From positions 23,387 through 87,386 of the forward strand of contig CAYSPG010000013.1 in NCBI GenBank assembly GCA_964432885.1: 64,000 nt of DNA, given 5' to 3'. The position numbers were made by a program, and so were the translations under genes. This DNA comes from CAYSPG01 sp964432885 (GTDB lineage Bacteria > Bacteroidota > Bacteroidia > AKYH767-A > OLB10). The notes under the pieces are model-generated. The model saw nothing but the letters and a program-made list of their open reading frames with translations. It was not told the DNA's origin and did no database searches. Positions 9,179 through 19,673 of this stretch are shown here, one piece after another (within the stretch, counting starts at the first letter, position 1; the number at the start of each line of letters is the position of its first letter).

Positions 9179-9535
9179 TTATTTTTCTATTTGACCTGTT
9201 TCTGAAATTATAATTTCCGGCTTTTGTTTTTGGTTTAGTTTTATAGTTCCTTTTACACAAACATCTTTTTCGTTAAGTTCTTCTAACTGATATGAAAAAT
9301 TTAATCTTGCATCAATCCAAACTAATGCTGAAAAAATGTTATCGGGATATTTTGCTCCGAAATTAATATATGTGGGTTGTCCTTTAGAGCCTTTTGCCTG
9401 ATATACTCCGTAAACTTTTCCGCAAACTTTTACTTCCTTTCCGATGTAGTCTTTTGCTTCTTCAGGTTTTATTGTTTGGGCTTTTGCAATTGAAAAGAGT
9501 AATAGAAAAGCGGTAATAAGTTTTAGTTTATTCAT
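9179..9535 (-). CDS. small secreted OB-fold-like protein
   Basis: 118 residues with a clear signal peptide (MNKLKLITAFLLLFSIAKAQ). The mature part has a beta-rich pattern, GKEVKVCGKVYGVYQ...PTYINFG...VWIDARLNF...KDVCVKGTIKL, that resembles the small OB-fold nucleic-acid-binding-like domains found in secreted bacterial proteins. The start overlaps the stop region of the preceding T9SS gene by 8 bases, so it is the last gene of a three-gene coupled chain (18490 to 9179). The function is not known. Confidence 0.7.
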   Translation of the reverse strand: MNKLKLITAFLLLFSIAKAQTIKPEEAKDYIGKEVKVCGKVYGVYQAKGSKGQPTYINFGAKYPDNIFSALVWIDARLNFSYQLEELNEKDVCVKGTIKLNQKQKPEIIISETGQIEK

Positions 9536-11045
9536 TTTGTATTAAGAGTTTTTTTGTGGCGGTAAAGTTATCGGAACTAATTTTTACCGCATAAACTCCA
9601 TTAGAAAGTTTTGGCAAATTTATTAACTGAAAGGTGCTCCATTGTGGCAAATTTTGTTTGTAAACTTCTTTGCCAGTTATATCAAATATTTGGAGTGTGC
9701 CGAGTTTGTTTTGAGTTAGCAAATAAATGATTTTAAAATTTCCACTTGATGGGTTGGGGGAAATTGAAAACCTGAAATCATGTTCTGCAATTTCGTTTAT
9801 GCCTGTTAGTGAATCGCAGGGGCTGCCGATTTTTCTGCCGAGGTAGTAGTTGGGGTGGTTGGGTAAGGCTTGGGTATGGTAGCAGGACAAGTAAATTGAA
9901 TGTTGTTGAATATCGCAAGATATTCCATTGCTATCGGGTTGGTGAATTTTATGCAAGTAATTTGTTCCGTTACCCGTAGATAAATAAATGTTGCCGTCTG
10001 CTGCAAGATTCATTAAGTTGAAACTTGTGTAATTAGGGGGAGCAGGGTCAGCAAATGAATCATTGTTAGCGGCTACTATTAATCCATTTTGCATAATTAA
10101 TGAGTCAGTATTTATTTGATAAATATGCCATGATGTTGAACAATAGAAATATTTTGAGTTAGGGGAAAAGGAACATCCGAAACCCGGAAGTGTGTCAGTT
10201 AAAATAACATTAGGATTTGAAAAAACTCCCGTACATCTATCAAAAAATAAGATTCTTGCATCCATGTACCAAAATGAGCCAGTAATACCATAGCCGCTTT
10301 GATAGCCGAATTTTGAACCATCGGGAGAAAAGACTGGTTGCCCAGCCCATCCAGTAACAGAAACAAAAGGAAAAGATTGGCTACCAATAAATGCAATTGT
10401 ATCAGGAGTAAGGAGGAATTTATATACATCAGTTCCGTCACCGGAAAGTGCCGCAATCCACCAATCTCTACCATTGCCATGCTTGCAAGCAGACATACCC
10501 CATCCAAAAGAACCATTGATTATTACATTGTTCTTGCTGATGACTTCGCCTAAACCTCCATCAAGTGTAATATCAATTATGCTGTAATAAATTTCTGTTG
10601 AGGCTAATCCAACATTGTTTCCTGTTTGGTGAAACAAAATATATTTGTTTGAATCAGATGGCATTGGTAAAAAAATATTACCGTTTGGTAAGGTAAGTCC
10701 GTCAGGATGTCCGCTTGTGAACGAATTTGGATTTAACCCTGAACCATTTAACATGGTATCATTATTTGCGTTTGCAATCCAAACTCCGTTGCTACTCATT
10801 AGAAAATTACCGTTTATATCTGCAATTGTTCCTTGTGTGCTTCCTAAGAATGGCATTTTTCTAATTTCTGTATTTACATTAAAGGAATTTGCATCAATGG
10901 TAGCTCTTGCTTTATCATATTGAATTGGGAAATACCCAAAGAGCATTGTGCTATTATACCCTTGCGAAAATGCAAACTCGGAAAAAAGAATAAGAAATAA
11001 CCATAGGCTATTTCTTATTCTTATGAATGTTACAGAATAAATCAT
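9528..11045 (-). CDS. T9SS type-A sorting domain protein, beta-propeller-like
   Basis: 505 residues. The N-terminus is a signal peptide with a hydrophobic core (SLWLFLILFSEFAFSQG). The middle (about 30-410) has repeated blade-like segments such as FSPDGSKFGYQ, SPNSKYFYCS and AADGNIYLST, resembling PD40/WD-type propeller repeats. Residues about 425-505 form a C-terminal sorting domain (FRFSISPNPSSGNFKI ... GKEVYKQNL ... NGVYAVKIS), which directs secretion and surface attachment by the type IX system. The ATG overlaps the upstream stop as ATGA at 11042-11045. It is probably made together with the 2482-residue protein. Confidence 0.85.
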   Translation of the reverse strand: MIYSVTFIRIRNSLWLFLILFSEFAFSQGYNSTMLFGYFPIQYDKARATIDANSFNVNTEIRKMPFLGSTQGTIADINGNFLMSSNGVWIANANNDTMLNGSGLNPNSFTSGHPDGLTLPNGNIFLPMPSDSNKYILFHQTGNNVGLASTEIYYSIIDITLDGGLGEVISKNNVIINGSFGWGMSACKHGNGRDWWIAALSGDGTDVYKFLLTPDTIAFIGSQSFPFVSVTGWAGQPVFSPDGSKFGYQSGYGITGSFWYMDARILFFDRCTGVFSNPNVILTDTLPGFGCSFSPNSKYFYCSTSWHIYQINTDSLIMQNGLIVAANNDSFADPAPPNYTSFNLMNLAADGNIYLSTGNGTNYLHKIHQPDSNGISCDIQQHSIYLSCYHTQALPNHPNYYLGRKIGSPCDSLTGINEIAEHDFRFSISPNPSSGNFKIIYLLTQNKLGTLQIFDITGKEVYKQNLPQWSTFQLINLPKLSNGVYAVKISSDNFTATKKLLIQNE

Positions 11046-14000
11046 CGCGCAATAACTAATTTGATTATTTTAGTTTTTGACTCTTCAAAATCTACCTTAA
11101 CTGTATATACCCCAGCAGGAATAATTGAAATATCCATTGAATGTATTTTCTCCTTGCAATTAAATACTTCTGTTATTAGAATTTGCGATATGGAGTTTTC
11201 TAATGTTACTTTACAAACACCAGTTGCATTACTTTCAAGTATAACATTTAGTTTGTCATTGGCAGGATTAGGAATCAATTTTACATCTTGGCTTGGTTCA
11301 AATGTATTTTCCTGCAATGTATTGCCTTGTCTATAAATTCCACTCTGCAAGCAAATATCATCATCAAAATAAACCATAGTGGCATCAATCAATGCTATAA
11401 AAACTCTCGCTTTATCAACTGCTTGTCCTCCGGCATAAGGGCATTGTTGAGCAATACTTAAAATTGTCTGGTAATTATTCCTGATAACGTTTAAGTCGTC
11501 TCCGCTTTCAAGGAAGTTTATTTCTATTTCGTTAATGATATTGGTATTTGTTTGTGGCAGTTCTTCCGGAACTACCATTTCATTTATCAGTTCAGCATCT
11601 TGCAAACGGTTATCACGCAAAGCTTCTTGTTGGGAAATAATGTTCTGCCGAGTTTGTGATAAGAAGGAAACGGAGTTGACTAATTGTTCACGAATTATTT
11701 CGTAATCATTAACAGGCGTACCATTCTCTGCCAACGAATCAAGATATTGTATGCTATCTTCAAGAGCAACGGTTTGCGAATCAATGCTTGAAAGAAGTGA
11801 AATAAATATTGAATCAAACTCTAAAGCCTGTTCAACATTATACTCAACCTCGTACAATTCTCCGATGGCTTCTTCTTCGTTTGCAGAAATAAATGCTGCG
11901 TAAATAGAATCATTTGCCCAAAGTGAAGAATCTTCGCGCAACTCGCCATATAAATATTCTTCTGCCATAGCTCTTGACTCTTCTATGTAGTCTTCGCTTT
12001 GAAACGCTCCACTCGCAATTAATTCTCCTAATTCTTCAGATGTATATGAGATAGTATTGTTTTGCGAACAGAGGACAGTATTACAATTGAAATTAGTACC
12101 AGGGAAATAAATAAACCAACCAGTGTTTGGATTAGATGGAACAATCGGAGGAACAGCACCGACTGGAACTAAAAATAGAGAACTTGCAACACCCGCAAGA
12201 TTTAAGTTTGTTGCACCGAAACTTGAGAATGGACCATTCCAAAGATTGCCGCTGTGAGCCTGACTGTCAATAGCGGCTGTGGTATTTAAATATAATCCAT
12301 CTAAATGCCTGTTAATGCTATTGCCTTTTAAGCGGGTAACTGGATTTAAACCACCAAAATAAATTCCAGTAACGGTGCTGTCTGTTGTGTTGCATCTGAT
12401 AGAACTGCGCTCGGTGAGCGATGCCGTTATTGAAAATGTTTTGTGTTGTAAGCCAGTGGCAGGATATGCTCCCCTGATGGTGTTGCAACTTGTATTAACG
12501 TTTAATGTACTGTTTAATACAACACCTGTTGTGCTTAAAGGATTTGCAGAGCCGTTAATGGTTATGTTGTTACCTTTAACCAAGCCTCTTTTTGTAAGCA
12601 CTTGTGCAATGCCGTAGTAGGCATTGTTTAATATTATTGTGTTATAATTTGCAGAGTACAAAACGTTTTTGAGATAGGTTGTTTCTCCCATGTAAATGCC
12701 ACCCAAACCGAAACCTTTTTTGGCATTGCTGTTAGGGGCATTTGCATTTACAATTATAGTGTCGCTGGATGCTTCCATTATTTTTGCATTTGGATTGTTA
12801 GCCCAAAAAATGCCAGTAGTCTGAGTAGTAATTTTGCAATAGGTAACCCTGCTTGTTTGCTGCGATGGGGTGCGTGTTCCAAAAATTCCCTGATAAACAT
12901 TAAGCAAATTTAAGAAACTTGCGGTTAAAACAGAACCATCGGTATAAACTGCGCGATAACAGTTGTTGACAGTGTTGTAGGAAGGTGTTTCGGGCATGAC
13001 GGTTAGCTTTGGAACTGCAACAGAGAAAATATTTTCATCCTTAACTCCAACCATTGCAGCACCATGATAAGGTTCGGTGTAAATGGTGTCAACAGCGATA
13101 TTATAGAACTTAGAATTTTTGATTGTTACAACGCTGTTGTGCGCAATGATACCGTTATTGAGGCGACTAAAAGTATTGAGTGTGTTTACACCGCCTCCAA
13201 TTGTTAATGCAGGCATTCCATAAACTTCAATACCTGCACGGGGCAATGTACCATGTGCAGGTTGCCCGATGTAATCGGGTTTGAATGCTGTTGCTTGCAT
13301 TGCAAATGTTGCATTGCTAATTGATACGGTAATATTATTAAGACTATTTGTAAGAGGTGGAACAAAAAAACCAGTAACGCAATCATAAACTTTACTGTTG
13401 CTGCTGATTGAAACAGTAGAATTGTTCTCTGCATAAATTCCCATGTTGGCATCTTTGATTATTGAAGCATTTGTTAAATATATTTTTCCTCTTGTAACGG
13501 ATACACCACGCCACATGGTATCACAGCTTTGAATGGTTGTATTATTTTGGTTTAACACGCCAGTGCTTTGCACAATTATTTGCGCACCTGCGGCAGTGTA
13601 AACTGTGCAACCGATTAGGTTTAAGGTGTTGTTAACGTAATACCTTCCGGCTATAAGTATAGATTTGCCGTTGATGGTTGTTGTGCCTGATGTTGATGGG
13701 CTTGAAAAGGTGGAATCGGCAAAGGTGGTGTCGGTGTTGGAGCAAGTATTTAGCACTGTAACGCAAACGGAATCTTTCCAAGTTGTGTTTGCAGGGGATT
13801 TAACGCTTGCAACGTTGTAAATACAATTTGTAGGATTAGTAAAATGACCTGTTACAGTAAACGTGCTGCATTGCATTGAGGCAAGGGTAACGGGAGAAAT
13901 TAATGTAGAAGAAGATTGCACAAAACCGTTGGGCGGTGTGTCGGTAACTGTGGCGGTTTGTGTTGTTGAGCTGTTGTTGCAAACTTGAATTGTGTAGGTT

Positions 14001-17000
14001 ATGTTACCTGAGATTGCTACAACGGTATCGGTGTTTGCTGTTTTAGTAATGCTCCAACAATCAGGACATGCGCTTTGTGTGGTGTCCATTTGAAACGGAG
14101 GGCTGTTGCTAAAATCGGCATTAGCAGTGTCGGGGTTTCCGCAAAAATCGTGAGCGTAAACATCAAAGTCGGGTAAGATTACGCTGTTGGCAAATGCGCA
14201 CGTTGGAATAAATAAAAATTCAACAAAGAAGGAACTGCTGTTGTTGATGCCTCCTTCTAAAATGTTTATTGAGATGAGACTGTCAGGCGATATATACCAA
14301 ACGGAATTTGAAGCAGAAGGAATAAGTTGAGCATTGTTTGAAGGGTTGCCGTTGTAAATGTTTGCGCCAACAATTTGCAGGTTGGGATTAAGGTTAGGCA
14401 ACAAAACAGAATCAGGATAAATAAAACCTAATTCATTACTTTGAAATGGAGCGTACACGCGAAGCGTGTCGCACAATACATAAGGATAATCATAAAACTT
14501 TTGGTTGGAGAAAAAGGAAGTGCTTGCCTTTTTGAAACTTAAATGCAAAGGAGTGTATTCACAAATAGTTGTGCTGTCATAAGGATTTGGAAAACCGCCA
14601 CAATTCCAACCAAAATGAACTAACACATCTTTTTGCAAAGTATCGTTTGGGCAACTGGCAACCCTTGCGCATAAATCTCCTGTAACGGTTGCGCCTTTAT
14701 TCAAAAAGTTTGCAATGCCAAATACATTATCGTTAGGGAGAATCGGCTGCCCGTTTTTAACAAAATGCCAGTCGGATAAAAACGGTGGGCTGCTGTCTAT
14801 TAAAGCAATAAAAATATTATCGGCACGGGTTGCAGGGTCGGGCAGGTTGAGGTTTTGTATGGTTATACCCGTCCAACAAATAGTATCGCTGTTAAGCAAA
14901 GCGAAAGAATTATTGATGTTATCAAGCACTAAATCAGGATTAACACCAATGGATGCATTTGGTTGGTGATTGCCGTCATAAATGGTACTGCCAATACTGC
15001 ACTGACCGCTACCCAAACAGGATGGGGCTTGAATATTATAACCTATAATACAGGTTGTGTCAATTGGGACAGGTGTCATGGAGTCGATACACAATTCAGG
15101 TACAGGCATCAGGTATAAATCAATTCCCCTGTTTACATACTGGTCGCCAAAGAAAAGAGAATCTTTACCCTGTTGCGTTTGCGATTGAGTGAAGCAATGC
15201 AAGACAGGTAAATCTGCATTGGTTAAAGTAAAGTTGCCTGTTGTGTCGGAAAGATGGAGGGTAACGGTATCGCTGGTTGAAGTAGGTGTGTTATTAAATG
15301 GAAAATAAATAGTATTGGTGGCGGCAGCAGTTGAAACATAATACCCGTTTGGCACATTGATATTGAAACTAACCGGCATGAGCAACGGGGTTTTATATTC
15401 ATAGGGGAAAGCATCATATATACCTTTGCCTCCGGCAATGTTACTGGACGAACGAATACTTAAAACTTTTTGGCAGCCCTGATTATTGAACGTTTGTGTT
15501 CCGTTGCTTGCTTCGGTACTCACAAAATAATGAATTGCTCCGGTTGCTTCACACATGAAAAAATACTGATTCATAAAATTGGTGTCAACAAGGATGTTTG
15601 CAATATCGTTGGTGTCAAGTGTCCATCCGGCACTGTCTAACAGAGCAACAGTATTTGGTTGTTGCGGAATGAGGTCGCTTACTACTTGTTTAATATTCCC
15701 ACTCAAAAACAAACGGTTAAAGACTTTACTTTCTTTAACATAGTCGGTAACTTCTAAAGAGCCATTGCCACTGAAATTACCGCAAACACTATAAAAAACG
15801 CGAAGCCTGTAATTTTGCGTTGGCATATATCCCGAAAACGTATTATTAGTGTGCGTAATAAGCGCAGGATAGTCATGTAAATTTCCTGACAAAGTGCTGC
15901 CACTTAAGAAAGAAGTAAAAGCAAAGCGTAGTTCTTCGGCAGTAATTGATGAGCCGACAAAAAATTTATTCAAGTCGGCAGGTCCAACATTTAATCTGAG
16001 AATAGTTGTGTTGCTATCTAATGGCATATTAAAGTCATCGCAATCAATACAACCGTTGGTTGTGTTCACTGTGTCGTCAATATAAAAAATTAAACTGTCG
16101 GGAGTAAGGTTCATGGTATCAACACCGAAAGGAATAAAACGGCTTAGTTGTAAAACATTAAAGCGTAAATCGTGTGCCTGTAGTTGAGCATAATTGTAAC
16201 CGATGCCTCCTGAAGCATCACCATCAACAAAATTGGCGCGAAGGAAGTCTTCTACCCTGTCACCAAATCCACTAAAATTTCTTTTTACATTAGCTCCATA
16301 TTGTGCGTACCATGCGCTTGTATCGGTGATTTGAGTGAGGGATGTATCAGCCCTGCCATCGTTGTCGGAATCCTGCAAACCCATAGATTGTTGCGCTCTT
16401 TGCATTAAATAAAAGTTAGAGATAATGCCCGGACTGAGGCAACCGGGACATAACACTGCTATGTCATTTTGTTTGTCGGACAATGGCAGCCACTGAATGA
16501 CACCTTTGATATTATTTACCGTTGGTGGTAAGGTGTCATTGTTACTTGGTGTAAGTGTAAAACAATTATTTGGATTGGGGAGCAAATGAAAAGTAACGGA
16601 GTAAGGAGAGGGAGACAAGTCGCTGCCACAACATGCCTGAATTTTGAAAAAAAACTTGCCGCTGTCCAAAACATTTTTCATGGCACTGTCGGCAAGATTA
16701 AAGTAATAGTAATAAAAATTTCTGCGGCAAATGGAATCATAAACAGGCAGGTAGGTGTAATAATCCTCATGGTTGAACCATGCAGTGTCATTGTTTGAAT
16801 TAATTTTTATCAAAGAAACGTCCAGTTGTGGGTTTGTGATACGAATATTGGTATCACAAAAAACAGTGGCGCGAAGCCAACCATAAAGGGTATCGCATTT
16901 TCCAATGGTGGTATCACATCCCAAAAGCTGGTAAACGTTTGTTGCAGTATTTTTAACCAACCCTTTTAAATCAATACTTAATGTTGCTGAATCGCCTATG

Positions 17001-18490
17001 CCGCTTTTGTCAACACTTAAATTACTGACCGAAGGGAAGTAATTTAATTTCAAATTAAAATCATCGCTGTTGCTGTTGACGGATTGCCCAGAAATTGCCG
17101 TGCCAATTAATCCCGATGTTACGTCTTGGTTAACCCAATTGCCGCAAATTTCTCTTGCGCGAAAATTATTGAAACCCCATTGATTGTATCTTTTGGGAAC
17201 GTTTAGCAATGTGGTATCATTTTCCTCGCTGCATCGCATGGTTTTAAAACTTAAAAATATCGTGTCATTAACACCGAAGTTTTTAATCCGAACATCCATT
17301 CTATGCAAAGCATTTGAAATTAAATTTTGGCAAAGCCAATTGTTGCGCGTAGAGATATTTGTGTTTAGAACACAATTGCTTGTAATGCCTTTTGAAATAT
17401 GTAATGAGGCGGAATCAACTAACATAAGGGCTCTTAAATCGTTAGGATTATTTCTTGTATTCCATTGCAAGAAATCAAAATTGAGACTATCAATAGCTCC
17501 TCTGCCAGTGTTGACAATGATGTAACTCCACAAGATTGCATTAGCTGTGTCATTAAAACAACTGAACTCGCGCATTGCTTTGGCAGGGCTTAAACGAATA
17601 ACATCCACTCTTGCACTGTCATTATTTGTTACGATGTAACTGTACTTGTAGTTTTGCTGGCAATTGTTGCAAAAGTTACTTGCCTGTGAGGCGGAATAAT
17701 TGCATGACCATGAAAATTTTGCAGTATCTGCAATGCAAGAGGTTAAGCAAGAATTTATTTGAACTCTTTGCTTAATTACGAGTGTATCATTAAAGCGCAA
17801 TGTAATTGTATTTGTACCTGAATTATCATAAGGCAATAAAGTACCGTTTAAGCCATTTTGAAAAAATACACTGTCTGTTGAAACCTGTCCGCAATATCCG
17901 TTGGCATCAGGCAAAAAAGTAAATTTTATGTTTGCTGAATCTCCGTTATTTCTATAATAGAATGTAAAAAAGCTATTTGATAAGTACGTTGCCCTGAAAT
18001 CGGAAGTGTTTTGTAAAACGATGGATGGTTTTTTTACGCCCGTTGTTGTGTAAATATTATCAGCATCTACAAGAAAGTTTGTTGAATTGTTGCTGTTAAA
18101 CTGTTGGTTGAGGTTAACGGTGTTACCTCCTACAATGTGGCAATCAATTAATACATTGTATGTAATAGTTGTATTGCCCGCTCCATTAATTGAGACAACT
18201 AATGAATCACCATCGGAAACGAGCACTGCATTTGTTGCACTTACAAATTGCATTGCAACGCCATCAGTTGTAGGGCATGTTCCACTTGGTGTAACATTTA
18301 GAGAGGGAACAATACGCAACTGCGTATTTGCCGCACCACTAAATGTTATGATGTGTTGATTTTGTTTACATGCACCCGTGCCATCAACAGGAGGCGTTAC
18401 GGAAACATTAACTGTTTGTGCAAACATTGTTGCACTAAGCAGCAAACAAAAGATTGTTTGCAGCGCGATAAGTTTGATTAGTTTTTGCAT
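11042..18490 (-). CDS. giant secreted T9SS protein with DUF11-like and beta-helix regions
   Basis: 2482 residues, exported through a signal peptide (MQKLIKLIALQ...ATMFAQ). Residues about 25-1470 are Asn/Thr/Ser-rich beta structure with many cysteines. At about 1475-1560 lies a conserved-repeat (DUF11-type) domain (SITKTANTDTVVAISGNITY, then VTDTPPNGF). About 1600-2110 looks like a right-handed parallel beta-helix (IIVQSTGVLNQNNTTIQSC and repeated asymmetric turns). An acidic helical segment follows (about 2130-2340, SEELGELIASGAF, EEYLYGEL). The last ~80 residues are a type-A sorting domain (VKLIPNPANDKLNV ... GVYTVKVDF). Likely a cell-surface adhesin or matrix protein; that role is inference. 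It is first of three coupled genes and lies inside the cassette-like unit 6873-18856. Confidence 0.88.
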   Translation of the reverse strand: MQKLIKLIALQTIFCLLLSATMFAQTVNVSVTPPVDGTGACKQNQHIITFSGAANTQLRIVPSLNVTPSGTCPTTDGVAMQFVSATNAVLVSDGDSLVVSINGAGNTTITYNVLIDCHIVGGNTVNLNQQFNSNNSTNFLVDADNIYTTTGVKKPSIVLQNTSDFRATYLSNSFFTFYYRNNGDSANIKFTFLPDANGYCGQVSTDSVFFQNGLNGTLLPYDNSGTNTITLRFNDTLVIKQRVQINSCLTSCIADTAKFSWSCNYSASQASNFCNNCQQNYKYSYIVTNNDSARVDVIRLSPAKAMREFSCFNDTANAILWSYIIVNTGRGAIDSLNFDFLQWNTRNNPNDLRALMLVDSASLHISKGITSNCVLNTNISTRNNWLCQNLISNALHRMDVRIKNFGVNDTIFLSFKTMRCSEENDTTLLNVPKRYNQWGFNNFRAREICGNWVNQDVTSGLIGTAISGQSVNSNSDDFNLKLNYFPSVSNLSVDKSGIGDSATLSIDLKGLVKNTATNVYQLLGCDTTIGKCDTLYGWLRATVFCDTNIRITNPQLDVSLIKINSNNDTAWFNHEDYYTYLPVYDSICRRNFYYYYFNLADSAMKNVLDSGKFFFKIQACCGSDLSPSPYSVTFHLLPNPNNCFTLTPSNNDTLPPTVNNIKGVIQWLPLSDKQNDIAVLCPGCLSPGIISNFYLMQRAQQSMGLQDSDNDGRADTSLTQITDTSAWYAQYGANVKRNFSGFGDRVEDFLRANFVDGDASGGIGYNYAQLQAHDLRFNVLQLSRFIPFGVDTMNLTPDSLIFYIDDTVNTTNGCIDCDDFNMPLDSNTTILRLNVGPADLNKFFVGSSITAEELRFAFTSFLSGSTLSGNLHDYPALITHTNNTFSGYMPTQNYRLRVFYSVCGNFSGNGSLEVTDYVKESKVFNRLFLSGNIKQVVSDLIPQQPNTVALLDSAGWTLDTNDIANILVDTNFMNQYFFMCEATGAIHYFVSTEASNGTQTFNNQGCQKVLSIRSSSNIAGGKGIYDAFPYEYKTPLLMPVSFNINVPNGYYVSTAAATNTIYFPFNNTPTSTSDTVTLHLSDTTGNFTLTNADLPVLHCFTQSQTQQGKDSLFFGDQYVNRGIDLYLMPVPELCIDSMTPVPIDTTCIIGYNIQAPSCLGSGQCSIGSTIYDGNHQPNASIGVNPDLVLDNINNSFALLNSDTICWTGITIQNLNLPDPATRADNIFIALIDSSPPFLSDWHFVKNGQPILPNDNVFGIANFLNKGATVTGDLCARVASCPNDTLQKDVLVHFGWNCGGFPNPYDSTTICEYTPLHLSFKKASTSFFSNQKFYDYPYVLCDTLRVYAPFQSNELGFIYPDSVLLPNLNPNLQIVGANIYNGNPSNNAQLIPSASNSVWYISPDSLISINILEGGINNSSSFFVEFLFIPTCAFANSVILPDFDVYAHDFCGNPDTANADFSNSPPFQMDTTQSACPDCWSITKTANTDTVVAISGNITYTIQVCNNSSTTQTATVTDTPPNGFVQSSSTLISPVTLASMQCSTFTVTGHFTNPTNCIYNVASVKSPANTTWKDSVCVTVLNTCSNTDTTFADSTFSSPSTSGTTTINGKSILIAGRYYVNNTLNLIGCTVYTAAGAQIIVQSTGVLNQNNTTIQSCDTMWRGVSVTRGKIYLTNASIIKDANMGIYAENNSTVSISSNSKVYDCVTGFFVPPLTNSLNNITVSISNATFAMQATAFKPDYIGQPAHGTLPRAGIEVYGMPALTIGGGVNTLNTFSRLNNGIIAHNSVVTIKNSKFYNIAVDTIYTEPYHGAAMVGVKDENIFSVAVPKLTVMPETPSYNTVNNCYRAVYTDGSVLTASFLNLLNVYQGIFGTRTPSQQTSRVTYCKITTQTTGIFWANNPNAKIMEASSDTIIVNANAPNSNAKKGFGLGGIYMGETTYLKNVLYSANYNTIILNNAYYGIAQVLTKRGLVKGNNITINGSANPLSTTGVVLNSTLNVNTSCNTIRGAYPATGLQHKTFSITASLTERSSIRCNTTDSTVTGIYFGGLNPVTRLKGNSINRHLDGLYLNTTAAIDSQAHSGNLWNGPFSSFGATNLNLAGVASSLFLVPVGAVPPIVPSNPNTGWFIYFPGTNFNCNTVLCSQNNTISYTSEELGELIASGAFQSEDYIEESRAMAEEYLYGELREDSSLWANDSIYAAFISANEEEAIGELYEVEYNVEQALEFDSIFISLLSSIDSQTVALEDSIQYLDSLAENGTPVNDYEIIREQLVNSVSFLSQTRQNIISQQEALRDNRLQDAELINEMVVPEELPQTNTNIINEIEINFLESGDDLNVIRNNYQTILSIAQQCPYAGGQAVDKARVFIALIDATMVYFDDDICLQSGIYRQGNTLQENTFEPSQDVKLIPNPANDKLNVILESNATGVCKVTLENSISQILITEVFNCKEKIHSMDISIIPAGVYTVKVDFEESKTKIIKLVIAR

Positions 18491-18847
18491 TTGATTTAGA
18501 TTTAGAGTAAAATTATAATGGATGATTTGAATTCGTATTTATTTACAGAAAATAAATGGGTACATATAAGCAGAACGATTTGATAAAGCACACGGGGCGG
18601 TGGAAAAAAATTTGTGTGCTGACTTTTTTGGGGTGGGTGGTGCGTTTGGAGAAAAGGCGGCACTCTAATTTTTGTGCGGCTGGTTTTTACACACAGGCGG
18701 GGAGGAAAAAAAATAAAAAAACCTTTACCCTTAGGGGTGGAAAGTGGGCAAATGCTGCCTGTGCTGCTGGTGAGCAGGGATTTTTTGATTACCGATGCCG
18801 CATAAGATTTTCCCATCCGTTTGTGTTAGCAGGCTGTAAAGAGCCTT
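18491..18847. other. leader of the giant T9SS gene, no gene seen
   Basis: 357 bp between the giant gene and the attC-like element at 18848. It has G-rich and A-rich runs but no convincing gene. Near 18820 the minus strand reads GCCTGCTAACA, resembling the CAGTGCTAACC motif found about 20-30 bases into the other cassette-like units. Confidence 0.5.
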
Positions 18848-18983
18848 GCACATAACGTTTCGGGGCTTGGCGAAGGTGGCGATTACGAAGCACAAAACTG
18901 TCTGCTAGCACTACACTTGATACGAAGCACAAATGTTCAATTAACCACTGAACCGCCACTTTTGCTAAGCCCTTGTTATCGGT
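18848..18983 (-). repeat. attC-like imperfect palindrome C (136 bp)
   Basis: Ends are GCACATAAC (18848-18856) and GTTATCGGT (18975-18983). The arms GGGGCTTGGCGAAGGTGGCG and CGCCACTTTTGCTAAGCCC pair with internal mismatches, leaving a central loop of about 70 bases. It follows the last gene of the three-gene operon (19123). Its GTTATCGGT end is the reverse complement of ACCGATAAC at 26779-26787, the other end of the same unit. The length equals that of the elements at 27528 and 37126. Confidence 0.65.
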
Positions 18984-19044
18984 TCGTGCTTCTGTCCGTC
19001 CGAAGTAATGTCGTGTCAAGTTTGCAGTGTCCCCGTGTGGTGGC

Positions 19045-19112
19045 TTGCAAGCTCTTTTTATTTTTTTCGGATTGTTTTGTGTGCCGGCAAAAAAATAAAA
19101 TGTGCTTGCAAA
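19045..19112. repeat. TTGCAA/TTGCAA hairpin repeat, copy 3
   Basis: Arms CTTGCAAGCTCTTTTTATTT and AAATAAAATGTGCTTGCAA (with extra paired CGG/CCGGC) surround a loop of about 14 bases. It starts only 10 bp after the stop codon of the four-TM gene, so it may also act as transcript end or 3' stabiliser for the operon. Family member of the six-copy hairpin set. Confidence 0.6.
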
Positions 19113-19122
19113 TGCGTTGACA

Positions 19123-19668
19123 TTATTTGCTCTTGTGTAGGTCTGCATACTTGATAAATTGAAAACCTAAAAACAAAAGTAGAAGTCCTTCCCCGATTGA
19201 AATAATTATATGATACCCGTTTGGAATGTCGTGAAGTAAATAGAAAGCAATAATGGAAGTAAGTCCTGAGAAACAAAATATAGATAGGTCAACAAAAAGT
19301 TGAAACCACTTACGTTGTCTGCGTGATTTATCTTGTCGCAAATAGTCTTCCCAATGTCCAGTCAGTGAAAGTTTTTCGTCTGAACTATGCTCTGCAAGTT
19401 TAGGAACTAAGCAACATCTTACATAGTTTCCAATTGCACTTATTTTTTCGTCATTGGATAAGTATGTCCAACCTAAAACAATGCATAAAAAAGGTAAAAC
19501 CAGTAAGGCAATATTTAGGTCAGGTTTTTCCAATGCAAATGAAAATACTGTCCCAATAGCTGCAAGGGTTAAGTAAATCATGTGGTCTCTGAATTCTATA
19601 CGCTTGTATTGCTCGTCTTTAAGTTTCTCATATTCCTTAATGAGAAATAGAAAATTATTGTTTTCCAT
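19123..19668 (-). CDS. four-TM membrane protein, third gene of putative defence operon
   Basis: 181 residues. An N-terminal charged helix, possibly coiled coil (residues 8-25, KEYEKLKDEQYKRIEFRDHM), precedes two close membrane helices at about 28-46 and 52-70. A cytoplasmic loop of about 50 residues (SDEKLSLTGHWEDYLRQDKS) leads to two more helices at about 120-143 and 152-172. There is no signal peptide. The layout resembles small multi-TM effectors or sensors in bacterial conflict systems, which often act by damaging the membrane, but I cannot assign a named family. It starts 5 bp after the nucleosidase stop, so the three genes form one operon. Confidence 0.75.
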   Translation of the reverse strand: MENNNFLFLIKEYEKLKDEQYKRIEFRDHMIYLTLAAIGTVFSFALEKPDLNIALLVLPFLCIVLGWTYLSNDEKISAIGNYVRCCLVPKLAEHSSDEKLSLTGHWEDYLRQDKSRRQRKWFQLFVDLSIFCFSGLTSIIAFYLLHDIPNGYHIIISIGEGLLLLFLGFQFIKYADLHKSK

Positions 19669-19673
19669 TTAGT

